DNA of 64,000 nucleotides. Origin: Trematomus loennbergii. Lineage: Eukaryota > Chordata > Actinopteri > Perciformes > Nototheniidae. Where the stretch lies: assembly GCA_012861695.1 (NCBI GenBank), contig JAAOOA010000376.1:186001-250000 (forward strand), given 5' to 3'. This document shows, piece after piece, positions 23,746-34,611 of this stretch. The position numbers were made by a program, and so were the translations under genes. The notes below the pieces were generated by a model that was not told the origin of the DNA, did no database searches, and worked only from the letters and a program-made list of their open reading frames with translations. The first letter of the stretch is position 1, and every line of letters starts with the position of its first letter.

Positions 23746-24855
23746 AAAACAATGATGTCAACCACTCCAAAGGTCCACCAGTCAAAAACGGACACCCTGT
23801 GGACGTGGACAAGATGTCTCGAGGGGAATCCGACGCCAAGTTGAATTCCCTCCGGGTTCCTCAAGCCGAGGAACGTCGAGGCAGAGCGCCGTCTGACGCC
23901 TCCCGGAGTAACAGAGCACCTCTGGACGTGGACTCTCACGCTCGACTTCCTGTGGAGCCAGACAGGAGAAGCCGACTCCCATCCGATGTTGATAAGAGAG
24001 GAGGATCGTTACCCCGAGGACCTCCACAGGACGATAGGTACCGTAGAGAAGAGAGGAGGGATGGGAAAGACGACCGGGAAGACAGAGGGAGGAAGAACCG
24101 CGAAGACGTAGAAAGAAGGGATTGGCGAGATGAAAAGGAAAGAGACGGTGGAGTCGACCGGAGGGATAGGCGGGATTGGCGGGATGACCGGACAGAAAGA
24201 GACAATAGGGAAAGGAAAGATCGCGAGGAGAAGGAAAGAAAGGATAGGGATGAGCGGGAGCGCCGGGATCGGGACGAGAAAGAACGCAGAGATCGTGACG
24301 AGAAAGAACGCAGAGATCGTGACGAGAGGGAAAGGAAAGACAAGGACGAAAGAGAAAGGAAAGACCGGGATGAAAGAGAACGGAAAGACCGGGACGGGAG
24401 GGACGAGCGGGATAAGGATAGGGATCGGCGGCCTGAGAGGGAAAAGAGAGAACATAGAGACGACAGAAAAGATGACAGAAAAGACGATAGAAAAGACGAC
24501 AGAAAAGACGATAGAGAACGAGACGACAAGGAGAGGAAAGACTTGAGAGAAAGAGACGATAGGGATAGGACGGAGAACCGAGAGAGGCGGGAAGATCGGG
24601 ACAAAAGGGACGACTGGGCCAAGAGGAACGATAGAGAGCGAAGGGACGAGCGGGATAAGAGGGAAAAGCCGGAGCCTCAGCGCTCGGGGGACGACCCTCG
24701 GCCAATCGCCAAGCCCTTCTCTGAGATGGACTTGCGGCCTCCTCTGCAGAAAAGTTCCTCGGAGGAAAACAAGAAGATCCGCTCCGCCTCGGAGGCCGAT
24801 AAGAGGATCACTCTGCCCAGATACTCACCGGCTGCAGAGTTCAGGGAACGCTCAG
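23746..24855 (+). CDS. phactr4: phactr4 exon 4: large exon with Arg/Asp-Glu-Lys repeats
   Basis: The exon is 1,110 bp, phase 1 to phase 1, with acceptor TGTCTTCAG and donor TCAG|GTAAGA. It starts ENNDVNHSKGPPVKNGHPV, family-like after the first RPEL. From about 24040 to 24670 it becomes a mixed-charge tract of RD, RE, KD and ER units (for example RDRDEKERRDRDEKERRDRD, then DDRKDDRKDDRKD). The end is ordinary low-complexity sequence (RSASEADKRITLPRYSPAAE). Mammalian PHACTR4 as I know it has no such tract. DNA repeats of 24 and 15 bp underlie it, so it probably grew by slippage. It is predicted disordered. Long antisense frames here are mirror artefacts. Confidence 0.88.
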
Positions 24856-25070
24856 GTAAGATCTTCCCTTGTGTTGGAGAAAACTGGCTTACCTAGCGTG
24901 TGTTTTTATACTTTAATTAGACACCCGCATCCAAAGTTACTTGGGGGATTTTAAGTCATGTTTTTTGTCGAAGCCAGGTGCTTCTTATTTTTAAATCTAG
25001 TTTAAAACCAAAACATTTTGTTATTGACGGTGAACTTGACAAATCCATATTGAAATATAAGAGTCTAGAG

Positions 25071-25627
25071 CAGGGCTATTCAATTGGCGGCCCGCGGGCC
25101 AAATCCAGCCCGGGGTGATATTTACTGGCCCTTCGAGTATAATGTTAAAAAGCAATCTACTTGTTGTTTTTTTTACGATTTTTGTTTTGGGCCAGAGTGC
25201 CTTTATTCCAGAGAGGGTGTTAAATTGAGAGATAGAGGGGACGACATTGCCTGAAAACTTCGGCGGGCTCGGGTTTCGAACCCACCTACTAGCTACTGTA
25301 GTGACAACTCCTGTCACTTATTGAATCTCTGTGTGAATGATTAGATCATTTCACCTAAATCAAATCAAATGATGTTGATGGTTAAATCAGCTTCACATGT
25401 AGGCCTACTGAGTTCTGAACTTGCCATTTAGATCTATAAAGGCCTTGGGGCTATGTTGTTTGATTTAATTAAACACAATATATCCACTCCACTATGCTGT
25501 TGTAGTATTTACTGTATCCAAAGCTCTTAATATGATTGTTCTCATTTCAAGCCATCTTTTTACCGGCCCCTTGCTTTGGATCATTTTCATCAACCGGCCC
25601 CCATTCCAAACTAATTGAATAGCCCTG
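25071..25627. mobile_element. hAT-type MITE (CAGGGCTATTCAATT ends)
   Basis: The inverted ends CAGGGCTATTCAATT are exact. Next to the left end is GGCGGCCCGCGGGCC, and near the right end GGCCCCCATTCC. The flanking 8-mers GTCTAGAG and TTCTAGGG match at 6 of 8 positions, consistent with an aged hAT target duplication. Confidence 0.8.
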
Positions 25628-27179
25628 TTCTAGGGAATATAAAAGTGGTATCAAAGTCTGAAAATGTGTGCATTTACCCATCTTGTGAAATGCAGTGTCA
25701 ATTAAATAACAAGAAGGAAAGTTGACAGTCAAGGTTTTCCAAACGAAATCCAGAAAGAACCCTTTTTGAAAGTAGATTGCAACTGGATGACGCACAGCAA
25801 CTCTCCATATAGGACATCTTGGTAAGATTGAGCAGTGATGCAGATTGCAAACTGTTTTGTTTATCTCCAAAATCTCACAATTTGAAAGCAAGATCTGATG
25901 TGTATTTCTCAAAGGGAGCTTATCTGATCAAATTGCAAAGCCTGTCTCACTGTGGCAGAGGCTTTGACACTGAAGTAATAACTACGTGTGGGTATATCCA
26001 GATTATAAGACGTTTTACTAAAACTAATAGTTAGTTTGCTTACTGTTTTTAATGTTTCAAAATCTTCTTTTCGGACATTTCCTTTATGTACGCCATACTT
26101 GTTCATACAAATTAACCTTAGCCTGGAGTTGAGATTTCAATATGATTCAGCCGTCAACAAACTAATTATGTCTAACATGTTTGCACGTGCCTTCGTTATG
26201 TCAGGTTCACATGTGAGCTAACATGCAGAGGTCCTGTTTCTTCAGCTCTGCCAGCCATTTCCTAGTAGATAGTGGGCTAGTAAATGTTTTGCTGATGATT
26301 AAATACCTACAGTGTTTGCAGACTAAAGTCTCCTGATGGTACTGTAAATGATTTAACTGTAATTCTAACCGAGTTATGAAGCCAACAAGCTCCGTCTGAA
26401 AGCTTCCTCAAAGTGAAACGCTGACCGTCAAGCTTTGATTTGATAGATTAAGGAGAACATGAGAAGAGAGAAGGAACAAAGCATGAGGCTGTTTTGGGGT
26501 TTTCTACATTATCTTTAAAAGTAGAGTTTTCTAATTTCCTAAAACATGTCTAGATAGTATCTTTCAGTCTTTTACTGTACGTGAAATCGCTGTACAGAAT
26601 AGTACATAGCTTAATTCATTCATTTAGCAGGTATTTCTGCACAATTGCACATAAAGATTAGGCTAAACCAACATTATTAGTATCGTACTATTAGTAGAAT
26701 TGGCTTCCTTTTGATTGGTGGCTGTTTAGGATTGTTTCTGACACGCGAGATATCATTTTTCCATCTAATTTTATTTGGAAAAGATTCATGTTTTCTAATT
26801 TATTGTTTTATTCAATTTATTGCTTCAAATCACATTTGTTGGCGTTTCCAAAACTTTCCAAAAAAACACCTTTTCACCGTGCTTGAAACACACTTTGATC
26901 TCCCGCTTGCTGTACGAGGGGGCGGGGGCACGCACTGAAGAGTTATATTATTTAAAAAAAAAAAGTCTATTTAAATTGAGAATTATGTAAGTTACTTTTT
27001 AATAACTTTTTAGCGTGATGACTTTATTAAAATATAGCGACAGAAAATCAAATCTTCATGCAAAAAGCTCAAATAAAAGCTCCAAATGAAGAAAAAACAA
27101 CAGTTATTTGAGTTTTCAAACGTAGGAACTGTTTTGTGTTCTTTCCTTTAACATCTGTTTGTGTGTTTCCTTCCTTCAG
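25628..27179. other. intron 4 remainder, nothing specific seen
   Basis: AT-rich intronic sequence with chance frames only. A pyrimidine tract CTTTCCTTTAAC...CCTTCCTTCAG leads into exon 5. Confidence 0.5.
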
Positions 27180-27542
27180 AGTCCGCTGGTGTCCGCTTCG
27201 CCTCAGAACCTCGTCCAGAACCTCGTCCAGAACCTCGTCCAGTAGCAGACCCTCACCCAGAGTCTCACCCAGACCCTCCCCCGACCCGACAGGCTCTTCT
27301 TCCCCGAAGTTCCTCACAGACTTGGGCAGGAGTCCAACACCTTCCTCTTCTTCATCATCCTCCTCCTCCTCTTCCATTTCCTCTGCTGCTGTAGCGGTGG
27401 CCAAGCCCCCGAGGACCGTCTCCCTGATGATTGAAGATCCTCCGAGACTTCCTGACTCAGAGACTCCGCCCCCCGTCCCCCCCACGCCAAACAGCCGCCC
27501 GTCCTCCACCCAAACCCACCAACCGTAACAGCACCCTGCTCG
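27180..27542 (+). CDS. phactr4: phactr4 exon 5: Ser/Pro-rich, frame not continuous
   Basis: The donor CTCG|GTGAGT (phase 1) is clear. The acceptor is a tandem CAGAG, allowing a start at 27180 or 27182. From 27180 the phase-1 frame reads ESAGVRFASEPRPEPRPEPR but stops at 27392. From 27182 the other frame is open and family-like (SSPKFLTDLGRSPTP, a serine run, KPPRTVSLMIEDPP) but ends in TAA at 27526. The end of the exon (ARPPPKPTNRNSTLL, the conserved PPPKP motif) is in the first frame again. One surplus C in the C6/C7 runs at 27467-27484 would reconcile the 27182 start with the donor. Confidence 0.75.
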
Positions 27543-27949
27543 GTGAGTTCATCAACTCTGTTTTATGGGACGTCTTTCTATAAAAAAAAAACAGCTGGTC
27601 TTAGTTTATCTGTCTTTCTTCTTTTAATCAAATTACCTCCAAAAATACTTTTAATTAGCTCCTGGGAATACAATCTTTGAGATGAAGTAGTAAATGGTAC
27701 AAATTGAGCTAGTAAAAACAAGTTGGACCTCACAAGACTAACGATAAAAGAGTCTGACTTCAATATTTACACAGGGAACACATTTGTGTTGACAGACTGC
27801 ATCTGTTTACATTAAAGAACACACTGACTTAGTTACACCCATGTGAAACAAACAGGTAACGCAAACATCGCATTGAGCATTGATGTATTTCCAGTTTCTT
27901 TTTTAGTGTAGCTGGATTACTATTCAATTATCCTCGGCAGCGTTTCCGC

Positions 27950-28161
27950 CAGGGGGGCGTCTTGCCATCATTTGACAAAAAATTAATAATTCGAGAGAAG
28001 ATCGAGAGTTTTTATCGCTTCAAATGACGAAAAGGAAAAAGGACAAGGACATCCCTCTGTTGGAGGGGCAAAGGAGTCTGGTGGGATTCTTTTCGCCGCC
28101 AGCAAAGCGTGTTCCTGTGACGGAAAGTGTACTGCCGGCGAGCCTTGACGGGGGGTGCTAG
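27950..28161 (+). other. short open frame, possible transposase N-terminal remnant
   Basis: An ATG at 28024 opens 45 codons (MTKRKKDKDIPLLEGQRSL, FFSPPAKRV) ending at TAG 28159. A basic start followed by a FF..PPAKR motif resembles the N-terminus of hAT-derived zinc-finger proteins, but there is too little to be sure. It lies immediately before a minisatellite. Confidence 0.25.
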
Positions 28162-28186
28162 TGGAGCTCGCGCGTGAACTGCTCGT

Positions 28187-28365
28187 TGCTGTAGGTGTTT
28201 TCCTGTGCGTTGCTATAGGTGTTTTCCTGTGCGTTGCTCTAGGTGTTTTCCTGTGCGTTGCTATAGGTGTTTTCCTGTGCGTTGCTCTAGGTGTTTTCCT
28301 GTGCGTTGCTATAGGTGTTTTCCTGTGCGTTGCTATAGGTGTTTTCCTGTGCGTTGCTATAGCGT
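28187..28365. repeat. 24-bp minisatellite, about 7 copies
   Basis: The unit is TAGGTGTTTTCCTGTGCGTT plus GCTA or GCTC. The A/C variants form an irregular pattern. Because 24 is a multiple of 3 it leaves open frames on both strands, which explains the GVFLCVAI repeat frame there. Confidence 0.95.
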
Positions 28366-29339
28366 CTCCTGGGAGCGGACACGCAGCGGATTGTCTCTGC
28401 AGATTTCTGCTGAGCCAGCCGTTCTCTGGAGGTTTGATAGAAACCGCTCTTAGTATCTCAGTGATTTGTCCCAGCATGCCTCAGCTGCTATTGTTTACAG
28501 CCCGGTGCTGTCTCTCTGAAACTGAGTCTCTGTGTCACATTCCTCCGCTGTCCGTCAGCCAGGTTTCTCTAGGTGCTACATTATCGGATTACATGGATTG
28601 TGTCGTTAAAGTGTCTGTTTCAGTGTATTGACCTGCAGATACACACCTTAAGTGCATTGAAATCCACTTTAGATACATCTTATGTTTGTTTATTTTTCTC
28701 TCTTTTCTTTCACTTCTTGAATATGACATATTGCCAGTTATCCTTTCTCACTAAAAGGTTTTCATAAACATCACAGGGATTAGAGCCTATCCATATCTGA
28801 GGCAAACACTGGTACTTTTAAGTTATATACTTTAATTTAATATCTCATAAATAGGACATTAGTTACAAGATGTTGCGCAAATACAAAAAAATGCACAAAT
28901 TGCTGAGAAATAAGCAACAACGTTAATATCCTTTCCTTTTTTAAATAAAAATGTTAATATTAAAAACACGTATCAACACACGATGCTAAATATGATATAT
29001 AGAAAACAGATTGTTTATTGACATATTATAAACATAATACATAAATAAATGCACATATGTTATCTTGTCTTTTCTACCCAAAGGCCTACACTAACATAAC
29101 TGATTTAATACATGAATTAAATGAATTATTTCCTTAATTTGTAAACAGAAAAAACTGAAAATGTTCCTTTACAATTTTAGATTAAAGCTGAAATTAGAGG
29201 AGACTTTTTGAGTGCTTCTCGGTGTCGAAATGCTGTAAAAGTGACACTGTATTTAAATTACTTTTAAACTTAATTTTGCATTTATATACAGAACTGAGAA
29301 TGATGTAACTTACTGATGTATAAATGGATTTCTAAATAT

Positions 29340-30300
29340 CTACAATAATCAGATTCTGGATTTACTGTTGTTACAGATGAGTTTTCCTACGATTCATTCA
29401 CTGGAGGAACTATTTTACTGGAAATAATGAAATAAATATCCCAAATTAGGGTCTTAAAAAGTATTAAAAGTTGATAAATTCTGTGTAGTTTATTTATGGC
29501 ATCCCGTTGGGTTTGACGTCGTCTGAACAGGACATAGCACGCTCACTGCTTGATAGCGCACGAAGGTCCGTTTACGCCGGTTGTTAAACAACATCGTTAT
29601 GGGGAAATGCAAGTTGCGTCCAAATGGTTGGAAGATAAGGAGGAAGGACAATCAATACTGTATATAGTAAATGTGAGGTGAAGTGTGTCGCTAATGTAAC
29701 TGGTTAAAACTCCAAGTGGCGATGAGGTCTTAAAATGTATGGAAAGGGTCTTAAAAAAGGTCTTAAAGGGTATTACATTTGACTTCAGGATTCCTGCATA
29801 TACCCTGTAAATCAACCAAACTCATCTTGTGCTCGGAGTTATTCGTCCACAGCGGTTGGTTTTAACGTCTCTGGGTTGAGGCAATTCAAACAATTTAAAC
29901 TGAGTGTTTCATTTCTATTCTGCAAGTTCATATAAACTGATACAAAATATATGCAATAATCTGACTTCAGATGATTTATAGGTTTAGCTCTAAGAGGGAT
30001 TGACAAGATCAGACGAGTGCAGATGGGTTTCTCTGTGATTCATCCCCTGGAGGAACTATTTTACGAGAAACAAAGAAAGTGAAAAAACTGTTAAAACAAA
30101 ACTATGAGCCAACGATAAATATCCCAAATCTCATACTTATAATACTTGTTACAATAAAGCAAAGACATACACGATATACAGTAAGTAGGTACCCGAAACC
30201 TTTACATGGCGTACAAGAGGGTATTACAAAGCTGACAGCATCGTAGACCCCAAGTCTCATCTTGTGTTCAGAGTTATTCCTCCACAGCGGTTTGTTTTTA
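29340..30300. repeat. imperfect local duplication in intron 5
   Basis: TGGAGGAACTATTTTAC and AATATCCCAAAT occur at about 29402 and again at about 30048-30127. CTCATCTTGTG, then GAGTTATTC and TCCACAGCGGTT, occur at about 29822 and 30257. The copies are diverged and the left one is split by a GTCTTAAAAAGG-type repeat at 29441-29811. Confidence 0.6.
29441..29811. mobile_element. probable MITE of the GGTCTTAAA type
   Basis: The start TAGGGTCTTAAAAAGTATTA and the end GGTCTTAAAGGGTATTACAT followed by CCTGCATATACCCTG resemble a common fish non-autonomous element. The terminal repeats are not clean. Confidence 0.4.
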
Positions 30301-30443
30301 AACGGTGGATGTTCGCTGCTTCTGGACACTGTCAAACCCAGAAAATCGTTATCAGCCCCCCTCCTCTTGTATCCCCCCCCCCCCCCCCCCCTCTTCATAC
30401 TGGAATGTAAACTGTCTCCCTGCCTCTCGCTGGTTGTGTGCAG

Positions 30444-30554
30444 CCTCGTCCCTGAGCACAGTCTGCCAGGCTGATCCCTCCTGCAGATCCTGGAGCAGCC
30501 TCTACCTCTCGCTGCCCGTCTACCTGAGACACAGAGGGGCTCACACCTGCTCAG
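30444..30554 (+). CDS. phactr4: possible phactr4 exon 6, 111 bp
   Basis: An acceptor (GTTGTGTGCAG) and a donor (TCAG|GTACCC) frame 111 bp, open and phase 1 to phase 1, so it could be included or skipped without changing frame. The product (SSLSTVCQADPSCRS, then LSLPVYLRHRGAHTCSG) is Cys-rich and matches nothing I recall in PHACTR4. It may be lineage-specific, optional or false. Confidence 0.4.
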
Positions 30555-31577
30555 GTACCCAGCGGGGGGGGCGCCCCTCCATGCATCCTAACAGAGTCTG
30601 CAGACTGGAGTCAACGCCTCATTGCACATGCAAATCCTCCCCTCATGTAATCGCCATTGCATGTGTTCTGCAGCTACAGGAGTTGTTTACAATAGAGATG
30701 TAATGGGGCCAATGTAGGGGAAGAGAATGAAAGATACAGAGCGGAGGGGAGGGGCGTTATATTCTGAGAAAAGAATCAGGATTTCCAAGATTTAAAAACA
30801 GGCATTTATGAAAAAGTATACCCTTGTAGTTTCAGTGGTGCATTTGAAGAGAATAGAAACACAAATCTCACACTTAAAACTCAAAATGTAGGAGAACAAC
30901 ATTTGATGAGATTTAAGTAAAACATACACACACACATGTTGAAATATTGTCTTTTTATTAATATTATAATAGAAATATTACATTTAAAAACAACACTGTA
31001 TTTCCCTGTTTTTCCTTTTAAATGTTTTACTTCAAACCCTAACTTTTTTACATCAGAGAATATTTAAGTTTCTTTAGTGAAATTGTGTGATTTCTATTTC
31101 TTTAATTTAAGGGTTTATTTCTTTTTTCTTCACAGTTTTTTATCATTTCTCTGAAGTTGAATTTTGGAATCTCATATTTATTTCTCAGAATATTACCCCC
31201 TCCGTCGCCTACCTTATTCCTTTCTTTACCCACATAACCCTTTCACACGGTTCACTTTCATCTTAACCAACTTAACTCCATGCAGACAAGAAACATGCAT
31301 GGACGTCTAGATGTGCTGCTGTGCATTGAATGTGTTTCTTGATAACAATGGATGTTATCACCCTCCACTGACTCCAGATCACCAGTAACACTAACGTCAT
31401 CTTTTCTACCCCACTTAATCTACAGTTATTGACAATTTGCTTGTTTTTGTTCATGGCACTAACTTCATTTCAATCCAGACCGACGTGCATCCTCATGCTC
31501 TGCCTGTACACTATATTTAATGTGAATTATTCTTTCTCACTTGTATTAACTCCTGCTGTTTTTCTGTCTTCTACCAG

Positions 31578-32125
31578 CCGAGCACTCGCAGCCTGGCAGT
31601 GCTTTCATCACAGTGCCAGCCCCCGCTAAGCGCTCGCCCCCGACGCCGCCAAAGAGGATGACCCCCGTCACAAAGCGCCATTCTATGGACCCCTCGGCCC
31701 CCGATAAGGACCCCTCTCCCCCCGTCGTTGACCCAGCCTCTGCACCGCCGCCCCCTGCTGTCCATAGAGGAGAACACACAGAGGAGGTCTCAAACACTCC
31801 CCTCAGCCCCTCTGAAACTCTGCCTGCCCCGCCCGCTCACATCCCTCCATCCCCCCCCAGGGTTCAGTCCCTTCAGCCCCCACCTCCACCGTTCCCACGG
31901 TGCAGACTGACCCCCCAGCCCCACCACGAAGCCCCCCAGCCAGCCTCCAGCCATCCCCCTGCACATCCTGATCCAGAGAGCGCTTAACAGCCCCGGCCTG
32001 TCTCAGCCCCACCCTGAGGGGTCCCAGAGGGCCCACTCCCTGCTGTTTGAGTCCCCCCCAGACTTCCTCTTGGAGGAGGGGCCCACCAGGAACTCCCTGC
32101 CCATCACCATCGAGCCCCTCAGGCT
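31578..32125 (+). CDS. phactr4: phactr4 exon 7: proline-rich region and IPLHILIQRAL block, frame not continuous
   Basis: The acceptor is TTCTACCAG and the donor CT|GTAAGT (phase 2). The first part in the phase-1 frame reads AEHSQPGSAFITVPAPAKRS, TPPKRMTPVTKRHSMD and ends PAHIPPSPP, which fits mammalian PHACTR4. That frame stops at TAA 31985. The conserved second part (IPLHILIQRALNSP, GSQRAHSLLFE, NSLPITIEPLRL) lies one base further on and has a TGA at 31908 upstream. A single surplus base between about 31850 and 31925, where several C runs lie, would restore one frame. Two missing bases would also do so, passing through VPTVQTDPPAPPRSPP in the third frame. Confidence 0.82.
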
Positions 32126-32408
32126 GTAAGTGTAACACAAACTGTAGATTTCACGATTATATAACAAATCAGAAACAGGTTTATTACCAGGTAGGTTTAC
32201 ACGTATGAGGAATTTGACTTGGTGTCGTGGTGCATAAAAACAAGAATTAAAAACACAGGTAGAGAACTAGAAAAATATTAAAAATAATAAAAAATATAGT
32301 AAAATATAGTCAAATATAGTAAAATATAGTCAAATATAGCAGTATTTACATTGCAGTGGAATGGAATAAAATATGGAACAAAAATCGGCAGTAATACAAA
32401 ATATTGTT

Positions 32409-32590
32409 GTACAATCCAATCCAACTTTATTTATATAGCACATTTAAAAACAACAGAGTTGACCAAAGTGCTGTACATCAATAAATATATAAAAAAGCAG
32501 CATAAATACATTTAGACAAAACGGATAGGACAAAAAGAAACTAATGTAAAAGCACGAGACAATAAAACCATACTTATAGCCACAGACTGA
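32409..32590. mobile_element. retroposon remnant (TTTATTTATATAGCAC)
   Basis: The phrase AACTTTATTTATATAGCACA followed by AAAGTGCTGTACAT is a widespread fish SINE/LINE 3' segment. It lies in intron 7. Confidence 0.5.
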
Positions 32591-32644
32591 ACAAATAACA
32601 GCGTATTGTTGCTTTGAACGCTGAGGATGAGGATTGTTTAGTCA

Positions 32645-32790
32645 TTAAAAAGGCCCTGTTATGCTGCATGGGGTTTTCCCTTTCCTGTAGTGTGTTCTAT
32701 AGGTTTGTGTGCATGTCAATGGTCTGCAAAGCTTAAAACCCTGCCATACAATTAGCAGAATATGTAGTTTTTAAGAAGAAGTTTTGATTT
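32645..32790. mobile_element. MITE fragment related to 43291-44103
   Basis: TTTCCTGTAGTGTGTTCTAT and GTGCATGTCAATGGTCTGCA match phrases at 43317-43370 and 54533-54560. It is one truncated end. Confidence 0.55.
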
Positions 32791-33305
32791 GGTCGAAGGA
32801 GTACTTCTTCAACCCCACCAAATGTAATATCAATGACATTTCTTGTGTGACCTTGAATTCCTAAAGAGAGTTTTTCTCCAATGCTTCCCAAAAAACAGAA
32901 ACAAATCTTGATGAATTAGATAAACGCCTTGCTTAAAAAGTTAATTGTGTACAGCCCAACAAATGTGACCATTAGCTATTTTTAATTGCCTTCCATAAAA
33001 GCTAATAAATGTATTTGGGTTCTCGTCATTTATTTGAGAAAAAGAAGACATTTGATGGCATTCCCTTGTGTTCTTGAAAATTGCCTTTTTTACAATTTTA
33101 TGAGATTTTAGACACCAAATAAAAAGTATCAATCAAAAGAAAACAAATGTATATGAATAATAAGTATTTAAACTAATTGTTAGTTGTAGCCTTACAGCCA
33201 GTCATCTTTTAGCCTTGGTTCCTACATCGATAAATCTGGAATAAATCATATCTTTGGGAGTTTTTATACATTAAAGACTATTAATAAATCTGTGGTTGTT
33301 CACAG

Positions 33306-33535
33306 GCAAGAAGACGATGACTTCGACCTGGAGGAGGAGATGAGGAAGCTGCACCCCGCCCGGCCCCCCCGCCAGCCGGAGCTGGAGCCTCGCAGCCGGA
33401 GGGGCTTGGTGGACCTGAGGGTCAGCGTGATCCAGGAGGGGGGGGGGGGCGACAGCGAGGAGGAGAGCGACTCCGACGGCCCCATCCTGTACAGAGACGA
33501 CGAAGAGGACGACGACGATGAGGAAGGGCCTCCAA
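33306..33535 (+). CDS. phactr4: phactr4 exon 8: acidic SDSDGPILY block
   Basis: The exon is phase 2 to phase 1 and encodes QEDDDFDLEEEMRKLHPARP, then VDLRVSVIQE, a short glycine run and ESDSDGPILYRDDEEDDDDE. The SDSDGPI.Y block with an acidic tail is conserved before the C-terminal RPEL array in PHACTR2 and PHACTR4. A G10 run at 33439-33448 encodes the glycines and is a place where length errors could occur, but the frame is continuous as given. Confidence 0.93.
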
Positions 33536-34411
33536 GTACGTTTCACTTTCTTATACTAGTATAGGAGATCAACCCGAGTGTGAAAAATGCTTGGAAATGA
33601 CTTTTTAAGAAGTTGAAAAAGCAGTTCTTTAAATATACTGCTTTTTTATGTTCTTTAAAACTGATCATAATAAGTATTTTCAGTCGCTTAATGTGCGACT
33701 GAAAAAGTTTGATGCAACCATTTAGTAGTTTTATAATATCGGATAGTTTTTAAAACCTTCAGCTTGTGGAATCTGAAGATCTCTCACTGCTTTGCTTTGT
33801 CTTACTAAGAGGAGTTGAATCATCTTTGAGGGTTTGGCCCTAACAACATTTTGGAGGATAAGATTTTATACAACAAGCCGTTTAGGACAGAGAGTGAATA
33901 CACATACTATACAGAGATGCTGTATGAGGAACCAATGTGAGTTTGGATATAAATCTATTCTAGTAGACCTCAACAATGGAATTATGATCAGTAGAAATGG
34001 CCATGACATGGGACCTTTAAGAGCATCTTCATTTTTACATTTTATTCAAATGTTTAAGTCAATACTTTTATCATGAACACTTCCGTTCTTTTTTAAGAGA
34101 TGCTTGATTTAAAATGTGTGACACTAGCAATGGAAGACATGTAAATTATTCTGGGCCTCATTTCCCAAAGCAGCTTTTTGTAGTTGTCTTTTTTATATAT
34201 AATTGTCAATAATAATGCCAGATCATGGTCTCTTACACTCTTTTAAGAGCATTTAAGTTTTATACTTAGTTTGTTGTCTATACTCATGAACACTGACAGT
34301 CTTTGTTAGGTGATGCAGGGTTTTAACTTATCGTTTAATGTGTGGATTGTAAAATGTATAGTACTATGTAGTATACATAACTTGTAGTATATAAACTGTG
34401 ATGTGATCCAG

Positions 34412-34574
34412 GTGGTCTGGCGAGTCGTGTGAAGAGGAAGGACACGTTGGCGCTGAGGCTGGAGCGGCAGGAGCGAGAGGAGAACCAGGAGAACCAGGAG
34501 AACCAGGACATAAGCTGGCAGAGCCGAGAACAGTGGATGGCCGTCAGGAACAAGATCGGATCCGCACTCACACG
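34412..34574 (+). CDS. phactr4: phactr4 exon 9: degenerate RPEL repeat and start of the next
   Basis: The exon is phase 1 to phase 2. The product begins SGLASRVKRKDTLALRLERQ, continues with EEN and QEN repeats, then DISWQSREQWMAVRNKIGSA and LTR. The KRKDTLAxxL helix and the SREQW block match PHACTR4. Where mammals have an RPSEPEL core, this sequence has QEREENQENQENQ, built from a 9-bp DNA repeat (GAGAACCAG) in three copies. Confidence 0.93.
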
Positions 34575-34611
34575 GTAAATAAATAATATATATAGAATAT
34601 GTATATCAGAA

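Noticed and set aside
23782..24705. Long antisense open frames (307, 228 and 148 codons) opposite exon 4
   Set aside because: They mirror the RD/RE codon repeats of the sense exon, give only Ser/Leu- or Pro/Phe-type low-complexity sequence, and have no splice or start context.
27069..27509. 146-codon antisense Glu-rich frame
   Set aside because: Shadow of the Ser/Pro-rich exon 5 (TCC repeats read in reverse as GGA).
28155..28631. 158-codon frame with GVFLCVAI repeats
   Set aside because: Generated by a 24-bp minisatellite whose length is a multiple of three.
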